A DNA stretch of 64,000 nt from Patiria miniata (GCF_015706575.1 NW_024037072.1:24925162-24989161); one strand, 5' to 3'; counted from the stretch's first letter, positions 23,918-38,200 are shown. Notes: generated by a model not told the origin, from the sequence alone. Made by a program: numbers and translations.

Positions 23918-24283
23918 GGCCAAAAAAAAAAGTCTCCGGTTTCTGGTATGCGCGCGCGTCGCCGTAGCCATGCGCGTCGGCAAAATGAAAAAGGTTTTTT
24001 TTCAATGAAAGATGATGTCTCAAAACCGCCAAACTCACTGGTTTGACTGGAATCCTGCTGCTGCAAAATTTTAACGTGTTTTTAGATTGGGTTATGGTCG
24101 AGAATAAGCTTTATGTGGCCTCTCTGGACTCCCATATATTTGCAGTAAGTTTAGTCGGGCACCATTTGCAGTCATCAGCCGATATTTGAAGCAAAAAAAT
24201 CAGGTAAAAAAAAAAAAGAAGCCGCGTCGCCACACCACTTTTTGGGCAAGCTCCATACCAGAAACCGGAGACTTTTTTTGGCC
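23918..24283. mobile_element. PIF/Harbinger-like MITE, family 1, copy b
   Basis: A 366-bp element with GGCC ends, flanked by TAA (23915-23917 and 24284-24286). The duplicate unit 1 preserves the uninterrupted target at 19446-19458 ('ttgtataatgtcc'), so the insertion and its 3-bp duplication can be read directly from the two sequences. Confidence 0.92.
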
Positions 24284-24434
24284 TAATGTCCTCTGTTGAC
24301 TAAAGCGTGCTTTTAGGGAACAGAAGTAAGCGAACTGGGTGCCTTTTAACCTTGTTTGTAATGACTTACAGTTAAAATAATACCCCAAACCTCCGTGTAT
24401 CATCTGCTTATTTCTCGTTTGGTATGGAAATAAA

Positions 24435-26226
24435 TGTGAGTTTGAATCGAATTGAATTTAATTCATTAAGTTCATGTCCTTCTTTAAACATCATCGCGTT
24501 CAATTTACAGATCGACATTTTCGTACATAATATAATAAAATATGGGGACACGTTTATTTATCGAAAGTACACTAAGTTGTCATTAATAATGTTGTTGTGT
24601 CGCATTAAACATTAGTTCAGACTCGTTTTCTGATCAACTGATGTAAATATTGTAAATATTGAAATGAATTTAACAACCACAATGGGGAAATAAATGAATA
24701 AAGTTAGTTTGCATTCTGGTCTATATTTTGATGAATTTGATCTCAGCTGGATCTTCTTGAGGGACGAGCCCGCCATCTCCCAGGTCACTTAGCTTCGTAA
24801 CTTTCAGCGTACATGACACAAGTCATGGCTTCAGAGTGGTACTTCTTGATCCAAGACAATGACGCTTTCTATTGTGGAGTCTTCAAACACACATAGTTCT
24901 GTCAAGAGAGCATCGGCACGCAGTTCCAGAATGTCGTAGGTTTAAATCCCGTTTTAAATCACACGATTTCTCAGTTTTGTCACCTGAGCATATTAGTTTT
25001 TCTGCTTGATTGCCGACGGTTCCGTCGTGACACAAGCAAATCGCAGGTCGACCTGCGGCTAAATGTTAACCTAAAAAATGGAGCATTCCTAAGTTGAAGT
25101 GCATGGACATGGCTATCTTCTAAATTCCTGACCCTTTACGTCGGCAGGACATTACTCATACACTTGGTTGGCCTTGGATGACTCAATCACAAACTTGGCA
25201 CGTTTTATCCGTACAACATCAAGTTCAAGTTGGGCCGCAACGCATGTCAACAACGTGGCCTGTCTTCTGTTAATTTTTGGCTTTAGACAGCTATACTTCA
25301 GCATAAAATATTGTTACAATGTTGATCTACCTTATTTAGAAATATAAAAAAAGCTTATCGCTGTGTGATTCTGTAATGCGCGAGCGTCGCTATCATGCAT
25401 GGGGTGTTTTAGTTAAAGTCTGAAGTAATTCAAGACTAAATCATCTGTGGTCTGTGGCTCAGCACCTTTTTAGTCAACAAAGTGAATCATGTACATGTTA
25501 TGATGACGTCATCCTTCGGGTACGTGTTTTCTCGACCAAACGAGTTCGTCATTTTGTCGTCATTTTGATGTCATCCTTCAAATTCCTTCAAACGTGTAGG
25601 TGAAAAACCATTTCCAGTAACCAAATGTTGGCATAGAAGTAAGTGGTTCACCGGGCACGGAAGTGTGGTTCCTGTTTCTACTATACACGCTGAGGTCGGC
25701 AGGCCATAGTCGGGCCTATATCCCTGCCATAGTGTAGACCCAGTGACAGTGATGTGTCACTTCCGACCTTCCGTATACACGCATTTCCTTCCAGGCAGAC
25801 GTCTTAACAATTTCTGCCTCACAACAAATCATATTTCTGCACAGTGACTGTGATTCAGACGTCAAAAAAATTAGTTGTAATCCACCTCTTTCATCTTCGT
25901 AGGTAAGTTGGTATGTGTTTTATCATCGGATGTTTTGATGTGGTGATATGCAAGTTTGGTTAAAAAAAGCTTTGGGACATCGGGAGGGGCGAGCGAACTA
26001 GACTGATGAATCAATGGGCTTCGTGATGTGTGGTTGGCGAGCTGTTTCCTTTTCATAGCATAGCCTATACCAAATGTGACAGTGAAATCAGATAATCAGA
26101 AGCATATCCCCCAAAATTGAGCAAACAATCTACGTTTCAAACTGATGAAATTTTAATGTTTGTCCTTTATTTCCACTTTGCTGTTTATTTGCGCATACAG
26201 TATTCGGCGTATACCTGCATCCGACG
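24435..26226. other. Intergenic, before the semaphorin start codon
   Basis: No convincing exon is visible. A decayed tRNA-like segment lies at 24894-24952. The part from 25000 to 26226 shows no recognisable promoter or repeat. A 5' UTR exon of the semaphorin could be here but I cannot locate it. Confidence 0.5.
24894..24952 (+). repeat. Decayed tRNA-like (SINE head) sequence
   Basis: 'tagttctgtcaagagagcat' resembles a tRNA A-box region (TAG.TC.GT..GAGAGCAT), and 'ggtttaaatcccg' about 30 nt downstream resembles a B box. Pairing of a full cloverleaf is not maintained. Probably a degenerate tRNA-derived SINE rather than a functional tRNA gene. Confidence 0.35.
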
Positions 26227-29200
26227 ATGCATTCCTTAAGAGACATGGCACGAAGATGTCATCTTTCGTCGTGGACAGTGTGTCTTATAACTTTTGTCTC
26301 GTTATGTTCGTGTCGGGAGCCCCAACCTTTGAGGACCTTCCAACCACCACAGAAGTTAAGCTTCAACATAAAAGGTGAGCAAAACTTGACTCTGAAACAC
26401 ACTGCACTTTGTTATCCTTCGGAAGCAGGAAATTAGCGTTATTGGGCCGCAGTGCCAGTAGTATTAGAAAGTTGGCTCAGTCCAAAGGTTTTGTACACAG
26501 AGTTTGTTATAGAGCCTAATAATGTTCTGAGATGGTTGGATCATATAGTCAATGGTATAACCATGTTACATAAAAGAAAAAGACGACACATCAACTGAAG
26601 GTGAAGATCTATAGAACCGACGTAACTTATCGCTAACGGTGAAGTTGCATTTACCCTCCAAAGCCGAATGGGGAGGGGGAACTCGGACGTATCCCACACC
26701 CTTAAACATTTAAAGCCTTGTCTTAGATTTTCTTGTTTTCCCACTAAGAACTTTTAATTCCACACTTAAGTACCATTATTATTTAGGTCTGTGAGATTCA
26801 CAACTCATATAACATATTCATAAATTGAAATGTTATATGTGCATTAATATTTAGGCCTTGTCTCACACACTTGTCCTGTCTGTCTACCGTTGTGTTTTGT
26901 TTGTCCCTTGTTACAGTACTTTGGTTGTATGTCTGTCCATAGGTAAGGGCACAAAAGCGTCTGCTTAACCTTATACCTAACTGTTGTCATTTAATATTAC
27001 ACTTATTAGTAATCACTGTGTACATAACTGTCATATATATTACTACTGACCTTGCTTAATTTATACATGATTGTACATAATTGTAATGAATGACATCATT
27101 GAAATAAATGTTTCCAAACCAACTCATGCAACGCTTATGGAAAGAAACCCATTGAGGCTGGAGTAAAAAATCCGACTTTTCTTTTGCTTTTGTATAATTT
27201 AATCCACGTTACTGAATTGTAACAGAAACGAGTTTCAACTTTTATGTTGTAGGCCGACTTCTATGGCTATTACAGTGCATGTGCCGCTGCTGCTGAGAAT
27301 GATGTTTTTGCTGCTGCTCCTGTTGTTCACGTTGCTGCTGTTCCTGCTGCTGCTGTTGTATTTACTGTTGTACGCTGTTTTCATTGTTTTGTATCTGAAC
27401 AGTTTCAACATAATTATGTTGTAGGTCGACTTCTATGGCTATTGCAGTGCATGTGCCGCTGCTGCTGAGAATGATGTTTTTGTTGCTGCACCTGTTGTTC
27501 AAGTTGCTGTCGACGCTGCTGCTGCTGTTGTATTTACTGTTGTTGCTGTTTTCATTGTTTTGTGACAGTTTCAACATAATTATGTTGTAGGCCGACTTCT
27601 ATGGCTATTGCAGTGCATGTGCCGCTGCTGGCTAAGAATGATGTTTTTGCTGCTGCACCTGTTGTTCACGTTGCTGTCGCTGCTTCTTTTGCTGTTGTAT
27701 TTACTGTTGTTGCTGTTTTCATTGTTTTGTGTCTTCCTTTCAATTTGACATGGATTAATTATTATACGTCATTATAATGCTTCCGACAGAAATCACGGGG
27801 TCTGCAGTAACCTATGGACCTAATGATTCTGGACCTACATCCGCTGGAAAGTTCTACCGCACTCTAACGTTGCATAATGGAACGTTGTTCGTTGGTGGGA
27901 AATCTCAACTGTTTTCTGCCACAGAAAACCTCGAAATAGTAAGAGATATCCTGCAATTTTATATTAATTAAGAGAATAGAATTATTTGGTCTTTTGTACC
28001 TCGGGGACTTTAAAGATTTTTTTCGTAGTTTAAAATGTAAAGACGGTAAGGTTTTGGCTCAAATATATCTAGGCCCTAGTTCAAAAATGCAGCCATCACA
28101 GGATACACTCGAGAAATATATAATATATTATACAAAGAGTAACAATTCAAATCAAAGAGTTTGTTTCCACTTTTTGTTTTACATGTAAACCGGAAGTGCA
28201 TTTGAAATACAAATTTGTCCCTAACCTTCTGTTTGTTTGTTTGTTTGTTTTTTCTTTGCAGATTCGACAAGTTTCGATTCAACCGAATTCATTTTTCACT
28301 GAGTTTGGCTGTAAATCTGTAAGTTTCTTTTATTCACACTTATTCACACTTTCAAAAGCATTTAAAAAAAGATCAGTTATTGATAGAGTACAGCATGCAC
28401 CTCAAAATTTTGCCTGCTACTATATATTATATATATTATTTACACAATCCAATTCGTGTCTGAGATACCACTTTTAAAGTGTTGGAGTATCAGCTTGGTG
28501 AGTTATATTACACTTTTCGAGAAAACAGTGAAAAACCTTTTGATCACGAAACACGATTTCGTCAATAGCACTCTTTATTTCCAAAAATCGGTCAATTGAC
28601 TGATCGTTGGAAATCACTTAAGGGGCCTACATTTCTTTTCTTTTTTCTAAGCCAGACGGAATAATTTCACGGGGTGCTTAGTACCAGTACGACTTTTCAT
28701 CCAAGTAAGCTATTTGATACTAATTCGGTAGGTTACTATTGGGGTAAATGCAAATGATCCTCGCCTTTAACAAGTCTGTGCACTCACTGTTGGCCGAAAA
28801 CCGGACCTGAAAGCGGTTTACGATCACAAGTGAACTTATAACGACATTGTTGTTTCCTGTTAGTGTGACGGTAACTTCATCCGTATTATTCAGCCGTTAT
28901 CGGGAGGATCGCTGCTTGAATGCGGTACCAATGCCCTAATGCCGTACTGCCAAGAAAGATCGGCTGTGGATGTAAGTATATACAGACGCTGTCCGTGGTT
29001 GTTTGTCATACCGAGAAAAACGATTCTGATCGGTTGGCGACGATTAAGGTTACGATAACGATGTCAATGGCACAACAGGTGATAGTGACAATGATGATGA
29101 AATCATAATGACTAGGATTGTACAGGCAATGAAGGCGGTGATGACATCAATAGAGTAGGTAATAGTGACAATAATGACGATTATGGTGATATCGACTTTT

Positions 29201-32189
29201 AAGACCCTGCAAGTCCTCACAAGTCAATCACAAGTCAATCTCAAGTCCTCCAGTCCCAATTCAAGTCTCAAGTTATTCAAATGAACATGGACAAAGGCAT
29301 TCCGTTTTTATTGTTCATCCACTATTTAAGTTGTTACTGGACACAGTGGCGTAGCAAGGTCATTTTCATTGGGGGGGGGGGTTACAAAGTTCATGAAAAG
29401 AGCACTAGCACATCCGTGTTGAAAATGAAGACAGGTATTTTTTTTCTCCGGACACTTGGCCTCCGTAAAATCAAAAAGATTTGGGGGCATCGAGGTAAGT
29501 TGCAAGTTTGTTTTCTAGTAAGATCTGGTTAAAATGTTTTTACGATAATGACGAGTGATTAAAATGATTGATAAGAAAAAAATAAGAAATTGAACCGTTA
29601 GACTTTTTTTTTTAAAGTTGACAACAATTGGTGACCCATACGAGTTCAGCGATGACAATGTTGCGCCCTCGCTGCCCGAGCAAAACTCCAGCTGGTTGCT
29701 TTTGGAAGACTCAGGTAAGAGAGCTTCACTCACCGAGTTCTTCTCGTTCCTTCTGGGCAGAAATAAAAGAAAACAACTTTTCTCAAAAAAACCTATTTAG
29801 AATTGACTAGAAAAGAGTTACAATTGCACCCAGCTGACTACTGCTACAGGGTCAGCTGGCTGGATGCAAGTATGACTATTTTTTAATCGAATTAAACTAG
29901 AATGTTTTCAGAGTACACGCCAAGGAATTTAGACCATATGTCCTGAAGTTCTGTATTGATCAACTAAGCTCCGTTTTATTTTTCGTTTCATTTGCATGCG
30001 ATTGCAGACGAAATTCTAAACGAATTTCCTAACAATTTAAATTGACACATAACGTGATATTAGTCCATTAGCCAATGGCCCACACGTGGCATAGGCCTAT
30101 TGGTACCATCTCAACGGACGAATTCCTATTGTGGTTTTGGGTTAGTATATTTCTCTAGTGAATGAAAACATAATGATAGACTTTTTCAACTGGTAACTTT
30201 ATATACCGTTCCAAGTATTTTTCGATGACGTCACTGTACGCGCAATAGCATATCCTCGTGTTTTGGGTGGGCACACAGTCATTCAGCAGTTTAGCTGAAA
30301 ATTACAACTTCGTTACCTCTGTTCTTGAAACTTACTCGATCAAAGTTCAGAAGAACATCATGAGAACATCAACAAAAACATGTCGATCCAGGTGGAGTTT
30401 TCCTTAGTGGGGCAGATAGGGGAAATATTTGGAAGAATTGTGCCTTTCATGGTACAATCATGGAATTTCGGCACACAGTCGGAGTATGTCATGAGAAAGA
30501 TAGTTGACAACCATTGCACATTTGTCTTTTGGAAAAAACAGGTAGAATAACAAGCAATTTTCAAAATTTTCAAAATAGCTGCCTTTGCTTGTTTTTTTTA
30601 CCTATATGTTTTCAAAGGACAAACCTGCGATGGCCCTGTAGCCAAATATCTTTCTCATGACATTCTCAGACCGTGTGCCAAATTCCATACTTGTATCATC
30701 AAAGGCACAATCCTATCACCTATATGGGCATTGTAGTATTTGGACACTCGTTATTCAAGACAAGATATTACATTCGATGATTCGAATATAGGCAAAGCCG
30801 CAAGGCATGTCAGTCACTTTTGTCCGAGCAGTTACGTCGAGTACTTTCCGAGTACCATGTTTACTTCCAGATATTAAGATGGTTTTGGTATGGATCAAGC
30901 TGCATAATACAGACATTGGAAAGTAAATTCTTACCAAAAGAATTGAAGACTTTGGACAATCAGAATCTTGTAAAAACTAAGCTTTTGCGACAAAAGCATT
31001 CGAAAAGTACTCGCCAAGTACTTTCCGAGTACTTTTTGAGTGCTTCCTTCCCAAAATTTGAATTGAAAATGTATTTTTGATATATCTGAAGTCTCAGGTT
31101 TATTTGTTTTCAAACGCTAACAACATTTGCTATCTACTGTCAATGTTTCTCTCGCTTTGTTTACAAGAAACAGCTCAATATTTAGTAGCAAACAAAGTAC
31201 TTGGACAGTACTCGGAAAGTACTCGACTACATCTCTGGAGTTATGCCAGTCAGTTGGATCTTTAATTCTTTAGTCAATAATTATTTTGCTTCGTGTCCGG
31301 ATTGACTATACATTCTTATAATGCACCTTGCTGAACGTGGCCCGTTAAAGCCTACTGGGGTTTGGGAAAACATTGAGATAGTATGCCCTTAAGTTCTATT
31401 AAAGAAATGAAACCATGAACAGGATGATGAGCATATTCATCGGAAAACCGGCAATCACCACAAGTAGCCGGCCTTCCTTGAAACACGGATCCTAGACACC
31501 AGGATAAACGACTGTTCTGAGCTCTAGTACAAAATGCACTGAGCGGACTTACCTTAATTGGCTAGACGCGTGATAACGGGCATTAATACCCGTTGGCGCG
31601 TAATCGCGAATTTTCCAGGTGTCCTATTGTGTTGGGTTTTTGCAAGACATCTAAAACGGAAATATTCATAAAACTGTAAGCAAAATTACTCTTATTTAAG
31701 ATTTAATTGTTCCAAAATTGTTTAAAAGTAAATACTTCAGGATATAACAGATGGTATTGTGCAGTTATTGTCGTCATAGATGAAGTATTTACCCGGGAAA
31801 TAAACGTCAAATTTCAAGGAGAACACCGTTTACCCAAATTTCGTTTTTAATTAGGCTTTTATTAAAAAGTTTTAGAGAGATAAGATGCCGAACCGATGAA
31901 ACAAAAGCGACATTTCATTGTTCATCTTAAAACTAAAGATATTGTGCTCGGCATTACCATGATTATGTAGTTATCACTTATCAGAATTCAATAATAAAGA
32001 CCAAAAACGTAGACTCATGAATATTCAAAAATATAATTCGCTGGCTTGACAGACTTCGAGGCCAGATCGGGCGCAGAGCCTTGCAAATCTGAAAGCCACC
32101 GCGCGCAGTGGTCTTTGTTGAAAAGTATTCATGGTATTTGCCACCAGTACGGGCCGTTATCACGCGTCTAACCAGGAGTTGGGCCGAGT

Positions 32190-32223
<34 letters not shown>

Positions 32224-35200
32224 GGAAATTTAAACCGCGCCATTATCCGCCATAAATGACGCTCAGGGCGCAAACAAAAATTATATCAAATCAGAAATAA
32301 CAAAACAATTAAATTTAACTAAACAAGAATATTCTGAGTGGTCTGAAACAAATAGGTCTTAAGGGCAACTTTAAATTCAGAAAGCGATGAGATATTGCGA
32401 ATGGCGAGCGGTAGTTTGTTCCAAAGATGAGGACCTGCGTGAGAAAATGATCGATCACCCCAAGATTTGTGAGTGTGAGGGACAACCAGCAAAGAAGCAT
32501 CAGAAGATCTCAATCGCCTTGATGGATTATATGGAGTTAATAGGTCTATGTTGTATTCAGGAGCTGTGTGCAGGATCCGTGCTTGAAATTCACAAGCCCC
32601 GGAAATTACCGAGGTCATGTCGGTTAATAAAGTTCCTGTTCGGCATCGCAGTTCAGTTCCGATGGGCAACTTCCTAGTTTCTATCCGCATTACAAACAAA
32701 TTACACATCTCCCACGTTTGGCTCCAAATCCCAACAGCCGTCTGATGTCTGGAACAAATGTAAGACTAAGAGGCTGAGAACTTTCAATATCACGTTCAAC
32801 GTGGGAGAGTAAAACACCTTAGCTACCCTTTTAGAACTAGAAGGTCTATCAAATTTTCCCATAGTTTTCGTTAATGGAAACAACAAGAGAATTAGTCCGT
32901 CAAGTTGGTACCAACAACTTGGTGCATGGCTCATTGACTCTAATCAGCAGGGTGACACAGGTACTTAACTGGAAGAGAAAACGTCTCAAAAGGAAAGTTT
33001 TTTCTTTACCAAAATGTACAAAAAATTGGCTGTGACATTTTCAATTACCCCCCTCCCCATTTGGATTGATATAAATGGATATGATCTTCAAATCCTTCCG
33101 ATTTGGATGTAATGTAGTAAGCCCTACCTCGTCATGTCCATTGCCTTTTCTTGTTTTTTCTCAGACTCAGCCTACCAAATATTCGCCGGTTCACACTTGG
33201 TCAATTCATTTGGCCAACTTGAGGAACCGGCCATTTTGAGGGCCCGTTTGGACACCATGACCCCCGGTCCGGAACGGCCAAGAACCGGGATAGACGTTCG
33301 TCTGAAGACGAAGGATAGTCCCAATACAGTTCTAAATGGTGAGTACCGTGTGGTGAAGCATGTCGACCAATGGGGAATCACTCCTGTATTAAAATTCCCA
33401 AATACACCAGTGCTAAATGGCCGTACTTCAAAATTCTTTAAAAAATACTCAAAACTCTCACATGCAATTAGGCTGCACAGAAAAATGATGATCAACATGT
33501 CATCTTTCATTTTCTTTTCAATTTTTTGTGGGTTGACCATTGACTTTTCGAGAAAATCTCACCGAAAGAAGACGACCCTTAGTTTTCCCAAAGCGGAAAA
33601 GAAGCCATCTTGAAAAAACGATCCCTCTACAACATGGCTAAATAGCGCCATTTTCGGGCCCAAAAAATGTATCCAAAATGCTCAGAACTGGAAGCCCCAA
33701 GTCTTGGCCAGACGTTCATTGCCATATCTCTTCAATTCCTCAATTCCATGGCTCTGCGAACTCTCTAATATAGAATATTTTTAGGGTACAACTTTTATAC
33801 TGGTGTGCACCTATGAGTATAGACCTGTGATGTCGTGCCGACGGGCAACTGCCGGGCAACTTAAGCACGTTATGTTTTGTCATGACCCACATTAAAACGG
33901 TAATATTTTTAAACCATAATTTCGAAAGATATCAATACAGTGCACAAGAGAACCGTGTGCTGAATGTTGGCATTAAACATTACTGTACAGTAGCGGAATA
34001 TGGTCTAGGCTGGCAGTGCACTGCCCTGGACTTTATATACTCTAGGGTTCTATTTAGCCTGACACTTTTCCTGGTCAAAAGGGCACTTTTCCGGGTCAAA
34101 TGGACCCGGAAAATGAGTCAGAGAAGTGTCATTTTGACCAGGAAAAAAATGTCATTTTGACTCGGAAAAGTGACAGGTCAAATAAAACCCGGATTCCCGA
34201 TCAAATCTGACCCGGGAGTTTTTAGAGTGCTCCGATCTGGGTTCCAGTCTCGCCATGGAGCAACATATTGATTGGGCGGGGTTGTTTTTTAGTTCCGTGG
34301 ATTTTCCCGGAATATCATGCCAGGGCATTCCTCCACACAAGTTACACTCTAGAAAAAGTCCCTGGTCAGATTGACTCGGAATCCGGGTTGTATTTGGCAT
34401 GGCACTTTTCAGGGTCAAAATTGAACTTTTTGGGGTCAAAATTGAACTGTTCTGGGTCAAAAGTGACACTTTTCTGGGTAAAAATGAAACTTTTGCCAAG
34501 ATATCCGTGTCAGAATGGCCCGGAAAATTAGTCAGAGAAGTATTATTTTCACCCAGATGATTCAATTCTGACCCAAAGTGTCAGGCCAAATACAAACCAG
34601 ATTCCGGGTCAATATAATCTGAGACTTTTGAGAGTGTGTAGGCTACAAAACATTTCTTTACTGTCTAAGCTTCTCGGTAGCAGAACCTTCCGATTTTGAG
34701 GAACTCTTGGATTTCCGATTTCCAGAGAGAAAATTAAACTAACTTTTAAAATAAAGGATTTTGTTTGACAAAAAAAAGAAGACCTTGGGGATCACTATAA
34801 ATATTAATGCGAGGATAGCAGACGTATGCGGCTCAGAAAAAAACGTTGCTTTTAATTACTATTTGAGTGGTTATTTCATCGGGTACACTATTAAGGAAAA
34901 CATCCGTCTCACAACAAGATGTGAGTCTGGTGAAATGACCGCAGAAAATGGCGATACAATCAGCAATTATTTCCGAGTCACACATTCCGTGTATTTCTGA
35001 CGGTCTCTATGACGTTTTATTTGTCGTTATGCAGGACCGCAGTTTGTTGGAGATCCCATTGAATACGGCAACCGCATTTTCTTCTTCTTTCGCGAGTTTG
35101 CATCGGAGCACATCAACAGCGGTCGAATTATGTATTCAAGGGTATCCATGGTGTGCAAGGTACGGCCGCAGTAACACTGACTCCGATTCGTCACAAAATC

Positions 35201-38200
35201 ATCACAATTTTCATCGGCGTTGGTTGGTTGGTTTTTCCTTTAACAAGATAACTCAAAAAGTTATGGACGGATTTGCATAAACAAACAAAAACGTTTAGGG
35301 GTGGTCCTTGGTACAAGTTTACAACTCGAATTGATTTTGGAAGTGATCCGGATCTGGGTCTGGATCCAGGATTTTTTTTTTACAATTGTTCACCATTTAT
35401 GCGAGTATGTCTTTGGGTGTATACTGATATATGAAGGGTAATTGCTTGCCTCAAAATCGATCAATGCATGGTCCATCTAACTTATGAGTTATATAGCAAC
35501 CGTCAACTTTCCGTCTTATTTTAATAATTGAGCAATGAACATTTTATCGGATGCTATATATCAAAACTAGAAAACACTCAGAAAAAAACAAACACTGATT
35601 GATAAGTTAGACGGACCATGCACTGATCGATTTTGTTGGATGCACGATGCAATGATAGGAAAATTTTGATCAAGCCATAATCATGCAACGTGAATCGCTT
35701 GCCTTTGGCCAAACTTTGGAAGAGATCTTGGCCTACCCCACTTTACCGAAGTCTATAGCATCACAGTAATATTGGACCCCCTGACGCTGCATTGTTTCAC
35801 TTGTCAACTACCGTGGCCATCGAAAAAGCCATAGGACTATTTATAGATGGTGTCATCAGCAGCCATATTGTTGAGTTATTTCATTTCAAAACTTGCGAAT
35901 GGGAGATCAATCAATTTGAAATATGAACTCGGGAAAAAAACAATGTTCCTTTGTTTGGCAGAAGCCCGAATTTCTAGTGTATATGTCCATAGGTCTCTTA
36001 ATGACAGACAGAAGCTCCAATTTTATGGCAATTTGTGTACATTTTTTGGTTGTGCAGGACGAATTGGGTGGTCAGCCCTTCACTACTTACACCGACAAAC
36101 AAATGGTCACTTTTGTGAAAGCTCGACTGGTGTGCTCCATACCGGGCAAATTCCCCTATCACTACAATGAAATCCGTAAGTACAAGTGTTCGGAAAATAA
36201 TCAAGTTTAGCCGAGCATTAATTTTCCCCCTAACTCCCGTCAAAACAACGACTAGAACCAACGTCGCAAACTACAGCCACTGCGTATACACCACCTCCAA
36301 AACTTAACAAAAGCAATACATTTTATTTTGTTGAAAACAATACTGGATATGATTCAAGAATTTTTTTTCCAAAAAAAAGATTCTTTTTGGCCCCCCCCCC
36401 CAACCTGGAACCACCCTTGACTAGAACTGGACAGAGCAGTAAAAACCAAGAGTCTCAACTCGTGTCCTATACAGGGTGAGTTAAAAAAAAAACGAAACCC
36501 AAATGTCGGGACTATTGTTTTATTGAAATTCTGCACGTAGGCCTAGCACTTTTGAAATCTCGGATATGAAATCCCAATTCATAAGCTTCCTTTTAGTACA
36601 AGAATCTTTCAAATCACATGTACTTTTCAAATTACGGGATTTTAAACACAACCACCGTTTTAAAGTTCTGTCCTTGGATCACAAAAAAAGGTGTGCGTTC
36701 TTTTAGCAAAACGAAAACAATTCACACACATCCTTATGTGATTTGTTTTCATTTTGCTGAAAGAAGACTGAACTTTTTTGTGATCCGTGGACAGAACCTT
36801 AAATCGGTGGTTGTGTTTAAAATTCTGTAACTTGAAAAGTACGTAAGTGATTTGATTGATTCTTGTACTAAAAGAAAGCTTATAAATTTGGCTCTTATAT
36901 CCTATATTTTGAAAGTGCTACATGCAGAACTTCACTAAAACAATGGTCCCAACATTTGGGTTTCGGTTTTGTTGACTCACCTTGTATAGACACGCTTATT
37001 TTATTCAATAAAGTTTCCTGTGAACTCTCTGATTAAAAGCCAAGCCAGACAGTATCAAATGGTTGCCAAATAATATTCTTTATTTCTTTCGGATAAACAG
37101 AAGATATTCACCAGTCTACTGCCGACCCAAATGTGGTATTCGCTGTTTTTGCGACTGGGCCGTAAGTACACATAGTATCATTTCTGTTTTGAAGCAATGA
37201 ACATCGTCAACGAGTGTACTCTATAAGTTATTATATTAATACCGGAGTCTTATATAGCGCACGTATCTACCAACAATTAGGTACTCAAGACGCTGGAAAT
37301 TATGTCTATTATCAAAGACAGGTAAATGAAGTTTATGAGAAATATGGGACCCATTATGTAGCACCTTAGGGTTTACAAGGTGATGCGGTGCATGTTGCAG
37401 CCACTGCCAGAAACACCGGGGCAAACCCCTTCTCTTAGCGATAAGTGTTACTGGTTCTTTAACGTGCATTACACAACACATGCATGGGACCTACGGCTTT
37501 ACGTCCCATCCGAAGGACTTAGCAATAATGGAAACTTGCCTTGCTCAAGAGCACAAGCACCATGTTCTCATGGTCAGGATTCGAACCCGTGTACCACGGC
37601 ACACGAGTCGAACACGGTAACCATTGGACCACAGTACCCCCCAAACGTGGACATTTCTGCAATGCGATCAATTTAGAGCAAGAGCCAGGGGTCATTTATT
37701 TTTTTGAAATGACCAAGTGTTAAGTGGATATTTTTGGAAAGGTTACACATTGCGGTACTTGAATTGGCTAGTCTTATGGTTACCTGGCGGTGGACTTGGA
37801 TACCAGGCGCAGATAAGTGACGTCACGTGACGGTTTTTTTTTTGGCTTCAAATGTCGGCTGATAACTGCAAATGGTGCCCGACTAAACTTAGTGCAAATA
37901 TATGGGAGTCCAGAGAGGCCACATAAAGCTTATTCTCGATCATAACCCCATCTAAAAACACGTTAAAATTGTGCAGCAGCAGGATTCCAGTCAAACCAGT
38001 GAGTTTGGCGGTTTTGAGACATCATCTTGTATTGAAAAAAAAACACTTTTTCATTTTGCCGACGCGCATGGCTACGGCGACGCGCGCGCATACCAGAAAC
38101 CGGAGACTTTTTTTTTTTTGGCCTTACATGGAATGGCAAATATAAAAGACTAAAATACCAAATGCATTTTTATATTTATGATCGGTAGATGGTAAGTTTG

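Larger units (their letters stand above)
19637..24434 (+). repeat. Tandem duplication unit 2 (carries glycosyltransferase gene B)
   Basis: The unit starts with 'cgtcggaactgacc' directly after the end of unit 1 and finishes at 'ggtatggaaataaa' (24434), after which sequence is unique. It contains gene B plus a foldback element (20420-20930), a hAT MITE (23091-23393) and a family 1 MITE (23918-24283) that unit 1 lacks. Confidence 0.85.

Noticed and set aside
27229..27735. CRISPR-like repeat array
   Set aside because: The units are 168-bp head-to-tail copies in animal intron DNA, not short repeats with unique spacers.
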